Below, piece after piece: positions 1 to 5,452 of a stretch of 6,639 nucleotides of DNA (the first letter of the stretch is position 1; every line of letters begins with the position of its first letter). A model generated the notes under the pieces. It had not been told where the DNA came from, made no database searches, and saw only the letters and a program-made list of their open reading frames with translations. This DNA is from Spirochaetaceae bacterium (lineage in GTDB: Bacteria > Spirochaetota > Spirochaetia > Treponematales > Breznakiellaceae), in contig JAITAE010000105.1 in assembly GCA_031284295.1 (NCBI GenBank), forward strand, positions 1 through 6,639, given 5' to 3'. The position numbers and the translations under genes were made by a program.

Positions 1-137
1 CTACGCTGCGGACGGTAGAAAGCGGCAAAATGACAGGCGATCTTGCCGCGCTGTGCGATCCTCCGCCCGCCGCTCTCAATTCATGGGACTTCATTGACGA
101 AATCTCAGGCGAGCTGCGTAACACGCTGCCAGTCTGA
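1..137 (+). CDS. icd: NADP-dependent isocitrate dehydrogenase, C-terminal end (partial)
   Basis: Only the last 44 codons are present, read from base 3 and ending at TGA 135-137; the gene starts left of the window. The peptide contains TVESGKMTGDLAALC followed by LNSWDFIDEISGELRNTL. This matches from memory the C-terminus of the eukaryote-type homodimeric NADP-isocitrate dehydrogenases (human IDH1 has TVESGAMTKDLAGC and then LNTTDFLDTIKSNL). The enzyme oxidatively decarboxylates isocitrate to 2-oxoglutarate in the cytoplasm and supplies NADPH and 2-oxoglutarate. The catalytic residues lie outside the window and cannot be checked. A related isocitrate/tartrate-type dehydrogenase is possible, but the LN-x(2)-DFID tail favours IDH. 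More than 400 bp separate it from pgk, so it is probably a separate transcription unit. Confidence 0.82.
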   Translation, partial: TLRTVESGKMTGDLAALCDPPPAALNSWDFIDEISGELRNTLPV

Positions 138-160
138 TTACAAGCCACAACCAATGAAGC

Positions 161-238
<78 letters not shown>

Positions 239-285
239 CTGAGGAGTCGTCCCTGAGAGGGGGCGGCGTATTTGGGGGGTAGCGT

Positions 286-309
286 AATAACCGCTTGCGC
301 GGTTATTTT
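286..309 (+). terminator. Perfect hairpin with short T tract, possible icd terminator
   Basis: AATAACCGC (286-294) pairs perfectly with GCGGTTATT (299-307) across a TTGC loop, and TTTT covers 306-309. It is the first hairpin with a T tract after the icd stop, 149 bp downstream. Only four of the nine pairs are G-C in a block and the T tract is short, so terminator strength is doubtful. The same left arm can instead pair with 347-356, so the element could have another role. Confidence 0.4.
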
Positions 310-310
310 A

Positions 311-335
311 GGAGTTTGCGTTTAGCGCAAACTCC
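311..335. repeat. Perfect 10-bp inverted repeat (hairpin)
   Basis: GGAGTTTGCG (311-320) and CGCAAACTCC (326-335) are exact reverse complements around the loop TTTAG. No T tract follows, so it is not a standard terminator. It lies within the loop of the alternative long-range stem 287-296/347-356. It may be a stem of a structured RNA or a REP-like dispersed element. Confidence 0.75.
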
Positions 336-360
336 ACACAACAGATAAGCGGTTATGGAG

Positions 361-421
361 CGTAGGGGGCGCGGCGATGATGCCCCTATGTGCCGGTAAC
401 GGCATGGAAAACAGCGCCCCC
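361..421 (+). other. Nested alternative hairpins with GNRA-type tetraloop
   Basis: The G-rich arm can pair in two exclusive ways. CGTAGGGG (361-368) pairs with CCCCTATG (383-390), with one G-U pair. GGGGGCGC (365-372) pairs exactly with GCGCCCCC (414-421). Between these lies TGCCG-GTAA-CGGCA (391-404), a perfect 5-bp stem closed by a GTAA loop, which belongs to the stable GNRA class in RNA. The geometry is like an RNA switch or attenuator, but no T tract follows and no known riboswitch class was recognised. Function is unknown. Confidence 0.45.
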
Positions 422-432
422 TTCATAATGAA

Positions 433-448
433 GAATGAATGAATGAAT
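433..448. repeat. (GAAT)4 tetranucleotide tandem repeat
   Basis: Four exact GAAT units occupy 433-448, preceded by the small inverted repeat TTCAT-A-ATGAA (422-432). It is a short microsatellite between the hairpin cluster and the pgk promoter. Slippage could change spacing, but nothing shows a regulatory effect. Confidence 0.8.
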
Positions 449-502
449 ACTGGGGGTATGCTACCGCGTAGCGGACTTTAAAGCGGCTGGCCGCGCGGGG
501 GC

Positions 503-531
503 TTTATGGAAACTGGAAAATTCACTATAGT
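503..531 (+). promoter_or_regulatory. Putative sigma-70-type promoter of pgk
   Basis: A good -10 box TATAGT (526-531, five of six to TATAAT) lies 17 bp after a weak -35 match TTTATG (503-508, three of six to TTGACA). The start of transcription would fall near 538, giving a very short leader that still includes the Shine-Dalgarno site at 542-547. If transcription starts here, the upstream hairpins are not in the pgk message. An upstream promoter cannot be excluded. Confidence 0.4.
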
Positions 532-541
532 TTGTTCTGTA

Positions 542-547
542 GAGGAG
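542..547 (+). promoter_or_regulatory. Shine-Dalgarno site that fixes the pgk start
   Basis: GAGGAG sits six bases before ATG 554, which is ideal spacing. The in-frame ATG at 506 would add 16 residues (METGKF...) with no family counterpart and would place the promoter and this site inside the coding region, so 554 is chosen. Confidence 0.85.
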
Positions 548-553
548 AAAACT

Positions 554-1813
554 ATGCTAAAGACGGTAAAATCGCTTGACCTTAGGGGCAAGCGTGTAGT
601 CATGCGAGTTGATTTTAACGTGCCGATGAAGGACGGCGTCGTGCAGGACGATACGCGCGTTGTCGCGGCGCTGCCGACCATCAACTACATTCTGGAGCGG
701 GGCGCAAAGACCCTTACTCTGATGAGTCATCTGGGTGATCCCGCGAAGGATGTAAAGTCTGCCCGCGAGAAGGCTGAGAAGGCCGGTAAAAGTTTTGACG
801 AGGCCGCTTTCATACAGGGTAAATGCCGCGTGAGGCCGGTCGCCGAATACCTTGCCGGCAAGCTGGGAAAACCGGTGGTTTTTGCCGGTGAAGACGGTTG
901 TTTCGGCAAGAAGTCCTTCATCGACGCGCAGCCTGACGGTACTGTGATAATGCTGGAAAATACCCGTTTCCACAAGGAAGAAACGTCGAAGGACGGGGCG
1001 GAGCGGGACAGGCTGGCGAAAGAGCTTGCTTCTTACGGCGATATTTTTGTAAACGACGCGTTCGGGACGGCGCACCGCGATCATGCTTCCACGGCGAGTA
1101 TCGCGAAGTTTGTGCCCGCCGTAGCCGGGTTTTTGATGGAAAAAGAGGTGAACTACCTGGAACCGGTGGTTACCAACCCGAAAAAGCCGCTTGTCGCGAT
1201 AATCGGCGGGGCCAAGGTGTCATCCAAGATTGCCGTGCTGGAGAGTCTTTTGAAAAACGCCTCCGCGCTGGTCATAGGCGGAGGCATGGCGTACACATTT
1301 CTGAAGGCCCAGGGGCACAAGATTGGGAAGTCCCTCGTAGAGGATGACCAGCTTGGCACGGCAAAGGAAATCCTTGCCGTGGCGGAAAAAACGGGGGTAA
1401 AGATCGTGCTGCCGGTGGACCATTTGGCGGCGGAAGCCTTTGACGCGGCGTCAAAACCGGTTCCTGTAGACGGAATAGACCTGCCGGATAACCTTATGGG
1501 CATGGATGTGGGCCCCAAAACGATAGAAGTTTACAGAAAAACGCTTGGCGGGGCAAAAACTATAGTCTGGAACGGGCCTGTCGGCGTGTTTGAGTTCGAC
1601 GCCTTCGCCAAAGGAACAGAAGAACTTGCCAAAATCGTGGCCGCCGCAACGCCGAAAGGTTGCATTACAGTTGTCGGGGGCGGGGATTCCGTTGCCGCGG
1701 TGAATAAATTCGGTCTTGCCGGCAAAATGAGCCATGTCTCTACCGGCGGCGGAGCTTCCCTGGAACTTTTGGAAGGCAAAAAACTTCCCGGTATCGAGGT
1801 TTGCAGAGCCTAA
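554..1813 (+). CDS. pgk: Phosphoglycerate kinase
   Basis: This 419-residue cytoplasmic glycolytic enzyme transfers phosphate from 1,3-bisphosphoglycerate to ADP, making ATP and 3-phosphoglycerate. The N-terminal substrate domain shows RVDFNVPMKDG (residues 18-28; R18, D20, N22), H59, ENTRFH (135-140, R138) and NDAFGTAHRDH (R175). The C-terminal nucleotide domain shows GGAKVSSKI (218-226), IGGGMAYTFLKAQG (241-254), TIVWNGPVGVFE (336-347), GGGDS (375-379) and STGGGASLE (396-404). Two features are unusual. The usual SHLGRP is SHLGDP (58-63), so the arginine that binds 3-phosphoglycerate in yeast (R65) is replaced by aspartate. The stretch after it is 31 residues before PVAEYL, about 20 longer than usual, which explains the length above the common 390-400. 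The usual Asp of GGAKVSDK is Ser224. The remaining motifs are intact, so it should be active. It is the first gene of a likely three-gene operon, ending 6 bp before the next start. Confidence 0.97.
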   Translation: MLKTVKSLDLRGKRVVMRVDFNVPMKDGVVQDDTRVVAALPTINYILERGAKTLTLMSHLGDPAKDVKSAREKAEKAGKSFDEAAFIQGKCRVRPVAEYLAGKLGKPVVFAGEDGCFGKKSFIDAQPDGTVIMLENTRFHKEETSKDGAERDRLAKELASYGDIFVNDAFGTAHRDHASTASIAKFVPAVAGFLMEKEVNYLEPVVTNPKKPLVAIIGGAKVSSKIAVLESLLKNASALVIGGGMAYTFLKAQGHKIGKSLVEDDQLGTAKEILAVAEKTGVKIVLPVDHLAAEAFDAASKPVPVDGIDLPDNLMGMDVGPKTIEVYRKTLGGAKTIVWNGPVGVFEFDAFAKGTEELAKIVAAATPKGCITVVGGGDSVAAVNKFGLAGKMSHVSTGGGASLELLEGKKLPGIEVCRA

Positions 1814-1819
1814 GCCGCT

Positions 1820-3463
1820 ATGAAATCGTTTTTCTGTCTGATGTTTGCCTGTCTTTACGCTTTTGCCGCGGCGGGAAACCTGCCCGCGCAGGAAAATGAG
1901 CCGCGACCCACCGGCGAGGAGGCGATAGCGGCGCGGTATGCGATGTGGGCGGAAAGCGCTTTTCGGGAAAAGCGCTTTCCGCAGGCGGAAGCCTTTTTGC
2001 TGCGGGCCGCCGATTACGCCTCGGCTTCTTCCGACCTTTCGTACCTGCTGGCGCTCGTCAAAAAAGAACTTTCCGCCCCCGCGCGCGAGGTGCTGACGGC
2101 GGCGCGGCTCGCGCTGGCTACGGACCGTTGGACGCTGTACTCGAGGAGGGACGCCATTTACGTCGAGGCCGAGGCGCTGATTCGTTTGGGTATGTACAAC
2201 GATGCCCTGAACGCGCTTTCCGAATTGAACGAGGATGAACGGGCGGCGGAGCTGCGGCTTTCGGCATTGCAATTAGCGGGTGCGCCGAATTTTTACGCCG
2301 AGCTTGCCTGGACCTTTGAACGCTATCCTTACAACCCGGCCTTCCCGCGCATCCTGTTCCGCCGCGCCGCGGGCAGGCTTGTGCCGGACGGCAGGGAGAG
2401 GGAACTTGTCGATACCGCGCTTAAACGGCTCCCCGCGCTGCTGGATATTGACGGCGATCTGATACGCTACGCCGCTCCGTTTATCAGCGACAGGGACGAG
2501 GCGCGGCGTCTACTTGCCGCCTGGCGCGAATCTGGCGCGGCGGGGCGCGGGGCGCGGATCGCCGCGCTTCCGGTCTGCCTTGAGACAGGGCTTATCGACG
2601 AGGACACGGCGCTTGACGAACTTTTTGCCGCGCCCGCGCCCGCTTCCGGCCCCGGCGAGGTTTTGCCGGTGATTGACCGTGATACGCTGCTTGGCGTGTG
2701 GGGCCTGCTGCGCACGGATGCGGCGCGGGCCGTGTTTAGCGGACGGCTGCTGGCGTTTTCCGGCGAGATTACGGGAGACAGCAACGGGGACGGGCTGGTA
2801 AATTCCCGCGCCGGGTACCGTGACGGGATACTTGAATCGTACTCACTGGATCAGGATCAGGACGGCGTTGACGAAATCCTTGTCGTATTTGAATCCGGCT
2901 GGCCTAGCAGCGCCGAATTGTCCTATATCGACGGCCCGGCGGCGGGCATGATCGACAAAGTTTTCATCGTCTGGGAAAAGTACCCCGCACTGCGCGATGC
3001 AGCGCGGGGTAAGACGCGATATTTTTTCCGTCCGGCGGAACTCAACTATCCCGCCGTGCGCTTTGAAACGCTGGGCGGCCCGGATGGAGGAATCCTGTGG
3101 CCTGAGCCCGTAGGCGGCCCCGTAACGTTTACGGAGCAACTCGCGCTTGCCTACGCCTACCGCATCGAGCGTCCCGGCAGTAATTTTCCGGGCAGCGTCG
3201 AGCGAATCGACTGCGAAGGCGGCGTTATTTATTCCGCAAAAGAATACCTTAACGAGCGCTTAGTTGCGGAAACCTCCTATGAAAGAGGTTTGCCTCTTTT
3301 TCAGCGTATAGACCTTGACCTTGACGGGCGTATGGAAACCGTGCGGCGTTTTAAGCAGACGGCGGATACTTTTCTCCGGCTGTCCGGCGCAATGCCTGAA
3401 ATTGAAATCATAGAGAGTGATTGGGACGGGGATGGTTTTGTTGAATACCGTGAAGAACCGTAA
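1820..3463 (+). CDS. Secreted protein of unknown function, TPR-like N-terminal half and D-x-D-x-D-G loops
   Basis: This is a 547-residue protein not recognised as a named family. Residues 1-24 (MKSFFCLMFACLYAFAAAG...) look like a Sec signal peptide, probably cut near residues 19-24; the Cys residues at 6 and 11 lie too early for a good lipobox. Residues 35-205 are Ala/Leu-rich amphipathic helices reminiscent of TPR or Sel1-type repeats (for example AESAFREKRFPQAEAFLLRA). The second half is beta-rich with Asp-rich loops typical of Ca2+-binding or FG-GAP/thrombospondin-3-like turns: DSNGDG (320-325), DQDQDG (344-349), DLDLDG (498-503) and DWDGDG (534-539). It is probably periplasmic or surface-exposed. 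It starts 6 bp after the pgk stop without a clear Shine-Dalgarno site, suggesting translational coupling, and its end overlaps the next gene. It may work with that envelope protease, but this is inference from position. A 34-bp inverted repeat lies in codons 44-55. Confidence 0.85.
   Translation: MKSFFCLMFACLYAFAAAGNLPAQENEPRPTGEEAIAARYAMWAESAFREKRFPQAEAFLLRAADYASASSDLSYLLALVKKELSAPAREVLTAARLALATDRWTLYSRRDAIYVEAEALIRLGMYNDALNALSELNEDERAAELRLSALQLAGAPNFYAELAWTFERYPYNPAFPRILFRRAAGRLVPDGRERELVDTALKRLPALLDIDGDLIRYAAPFISDRDEARRLLAAWRESGAAGRGARIAALPVCLETGLIDEDTALDELFAAPAPASGPGEVLPVIDRDTLLGVWGLLRTDAARAVFSGRLLAFSGEITGDSNGDGLVNSRAGYRDGILESYSLDQDQDGVDEILVVFESGWPSSAELSYIDGPAAGMIDKVFIVWEKYPALRDAARGKTRYFFRPAELNYPAVRFETLGGPDGGILWPEPVGGPVTFTEQLALAYAYRIERPGSNFPGSVERIDCEGGVIYSAKEYLNERLVAETSYERGLPLFQRIDLDLDGRMETVRRFKQTADTFLRLSGAMPEIEIIESDWDGDGFVEYREEP
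1949..1982. repeat. 34-bp perfect inverted repeat made of two AAAGCGCTTT palindromes
   Basis: GCGGAAAGCGCTTTTC (1949-1964) and GAAAAGCGCTTTCCGC (1967-1982) are exact reverse complements with only GG between them. Each arm holds the palindrome AAAGCGCTTT (1953-1962 and 1969-1978), with centres 16 bp apart. It lies inside the second operon gene and encodes AESAFREKRFP, a normal-looking helix, so it is not an obvious insertion. In RNA it could fold into a 15-bp stem with a CGGG loop. In DNA the twin palindromes resemble LacI-family or cre-type operators. Function is unproven. Confidence 0.9.
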
Positions 3464-5288
3464 AACTCAGGCGCTTTTGCTTATGATAGCGCTTTTTTCA
3501 TCCTGCATTTCGATGAAAAGCGTTGAGGAACGCCTAAAGCCACCGCGTCCAACGCGGGACTTTCGCATTGAACAGATTGAAGAAGCGGTGGATACTGAGC
3601 CGGAGAAGGCGATACACCTTATCGGGATGTACGAGGCCATGTATGGCGGCATGGCGGACGGGAAACCGGTAAACGGTGACTCCGGCGACAGGTGGTCGGC
3701 GGCGGCGGAAAACATCTCCGCGCTGTGGGACAGGGCCGTAAAAAATCTGACGGAATATCAGGCCGAAGCCGTGGCAGAAAAACGTTGGGATGACGCGGCC
3801 TCGTTTGAACGTTCACTGTCCGCGCTTGGCCTCAGTGCCGAAACCGGCGCAAACGGCGCATACCTTTTGGCGGAAGCCAAAGAATACCTTGACAGCGGTA
3901 ACGATTTGGCGGCCTTTTTGACGGCGGTGCGTGCGGAGCAGTACAGCGCGCTCAAAGCCTCAGACACCCTCCTGTTCCTTGAACGGGCAGTCAAGGCACG
4001 GCAGCGGCGCACGGCGGCATACTTTCTTAACCTGGCCGACAGCTTTCATGCCGAAACGCCGCAGGATTTACGCGCTTATGCCGAAGGGCGCGACAGCCCC
4101 GCCGACATGATAAAAGGTGTGGCTACCGTGCTTGTAGACCGCGGGATAAAAGTGGAAAGAGGCCGGGGCTTTAACGACAGAGTGCTTGGCAGCGCGTTTT
4201 TTGTTGATGCGTCGGGCCTCTTGATAACAAACTACCATGTCATTGCCAGCGAAGTTGACCCCGGCTACGAGGGTTACTCCCGTATGTACATCAGGATGGG
4301 GGATGCGACAAGCCCCCGCATACCGGCAAAAGTCATCGGCTGGGACAAAACGCTTGATCTGGCGTTAATAAAGACCGAGTACAAGAGTGCCTATGTGTTT
4401 TCTGTCGTTGACCGTATAAAACCTAAAGTCGGCGATACGATTCTGGCGATAGGCTCACCTGTCGGGCTTGAAAAAACGGTTACTATGGGGATAGTCTCCG
4501 CGACAGGGCGGCGGCTCCTGCAAATAGGGGATGTGATTCAGATTGATGCCGCTGTGAACCACGGAAACTCAGGCGGCCCTGTTATAGATATTGAGGGACG
4601 GCTTGTAGGCATAGTTTTTGCCGGTATAGAGCAGTTTCCGGGCTTGAACTTTGCCGTTCCGGCGGAACGGCTTGCCGCCGCGCTGCCCGGCATGATCAAG
4701 GGCGGCAAGGCAAAACGTCCATGGCTGGGGCTTACACTTGCGGAAACGCCCGCCGGTACGGAAATCCTTTACGTTGCCCCGCTTACACCCGCCGCCGACC
4801 TTCACGTGCCGGACGGCGTCTCGATAAAAAGCCTTAACTATCAGACGCTTATTCAGGAAGACGGCCGTTTCATAACAGCGCTTCAAGACAGCCTGTTCCA
4901 GAATCGTCCCGGCGAACTGGTCGCTCTGGAAACCGGAGATGGCAAGCGCCGCGTGATGCAGAGCGCCGAACGCCCGGCGCTTCCCCTTGCGGAAGCGGCA
5001 AAAATAGACAGCCGCGAGCGGATGGCGGCGCCGCTTTTCGGCATCATTTTGCAGAACGGCGCCACGGGCAAATTCACTCCCTCACTCCTTATAAAAAAAG
5101 TGGTGCGCGGCTCCGTGGCTGACGAAGCCGGTCTTTCCGCGCAGGACCCGCTGTTGATACGCGGTTTTAAGCTCAACGAAGAGAAAGGCTACGCTCTGCT
5201 AGACATCAGCGTAAAAAAACGGCTCTCCGGTTACTTTGAAACCAGTATGCAGCTTCCCGCCGCGCTCGATTCGCCGAATACGCTGTAA
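3450..5288 (+). CDS. Lipoprotein HtrA/DegP-like serine protease with two divergent PDZ-like regions
   Basis: From GTG 3450 this gives a 612-residue protein with a lipoprotein signal peptide, MKNRKTQALLLMIALFSSC, Cys19 being the lipidation site; the mature protein should be anchored to a membrane, facing the periplasm or surface. Residues 30-215 are helical, TPR-like and not assignable. Residues 220-415 are a trypsin-like S1C protease domain with the full triad: H263 (TNYHVI), D303 (TLDLALIK) and S374 (HGNSGGP). Residues 425-505 and 527-603 look like degenerate PDZ domains (RPWLGL...APLTPAADLHVPDGV and SVADEAGLSAQDPLL). The family degrades or refolds damaged envelope proteins. The start is uncertain: in-frame GTG 3417, ATG 3432 and TTG 3438/3441 exist and none has a clean ribosome site; 3450 gives the best signal peptide and a 14-bp overlap with the preceding gene, suggesting coupling. 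It closes the pgk operon. Confidence 0.9.
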   Translation: MKNRKTQALLLMIALFSSCISMKSVEERLKPPRPTRDFRIEQIEEAVDTEPEKAIHLIGMYEAMYGGMADGKPVNGDSGDRWSAAAENISALWDRAVKNLTEYQAEAVAEKRWDDAASFERSLSALGLSAETGANGAYLLAEAKEYLDSGNDLAAFLTAVRAEQYSALKASDTLLFLERAVKARQRRTAAYFLNLADSFHAETPQDLRAYAEGRDSPADMIKGVATVLVDRGIKVERGRGFNDRVLGSAFFVDASGLLITNYHVIASEVDPGYEGYSRMYIRMGDATSPRIPAKVIGWDKTLDLALIKTEYKSAYVFSVVDRIKPKVGDTILAIGSPVGLEKTVTMGIVSATGRRLLQIGDVIQIDAAVNHGNSGGPVIDIEGRLVGIVFAGIEQFPGLNFAVPAERLAAALPGMIKGGKAKRPWLGLTLAETPAGTEILYVAPLTPAADLHVPDGVSIKSLNYQTLIQEDGRFITALQDSLFQNRPGELVALETGDGKRRVMQSAERPALPLAEAAKIDSRERMAAPLFGIILQNGATGKFTPSLLIKKVVRGSVADEAGLSAQDPLLIRGFKLNEEKGYALLDISVKKRLSGYFETSMQLPAALDSPNTL

Positions 5289-5348
5289 GAAACCAGTTTG
5301 CGGACAGACGGACTTGGCCGGGCGGGATAAGCGGCGCGGCGGGGAAGC

Positions 5349-5389
5349 AAAAATCAGGGGGCCGCACGGCCCCCTTGTTGGTAATTTTT
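5349..5389. terminator. Bidirectional rho-independent terminator
   Basis: GGGGGCC (5357-5363) and GGCCCCC (5368-5374) form a perfect G-C stem around GCAC. On the + strand it is followed by TTGTTGG and, a little later, TTTTT (5385-5389). On the minus strand it is followed by TGATTTTTGC, a clean T5 tract (complement of 5349-5353). It sits between two convergent genes and so can end both the protease operon and the minus-strand lipoprotein gene. Confidence 0.88.
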
Positions 5390-5452
5390 ACATTTACAAG
5401 GATTTTTCAAGAAAGGATCAATGACTCAACATGTGCGCATTGAGCCGGCGTC

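Noticed and set aside
506..553. N-terminal extension of pgk from ATG 506 (16 extra residues)
   Set aside because: No family counterpart and no ribosome site at proper distance. The good GAGGAG is placed for ATG 554, and the MLKTVKSLDLRGKRV start fits Pgk.
851..862. 12-bp palindrome CTTGCCGGCAAG in pgk
   Set aside because: Palindromes built on GCCGGC are expected in GC-rich coding DNA. It has no loop, is not paired with another copy, and lies in conserved Pgk sequence.
557..1084. 175-codon minus-strand frame within pgk
   Set aside because: It is a shadow of the conserved Pgk reading frame with no domain signal.
1451..2272. 273-codon open frame on the minus strand across the pgk end and the second gene
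   Set aside because: It is antisense to two well-supported genes, has an Arg/Gly-rich composition typical of reversed GC-rich coding sequence, and shows no recognisable domain.
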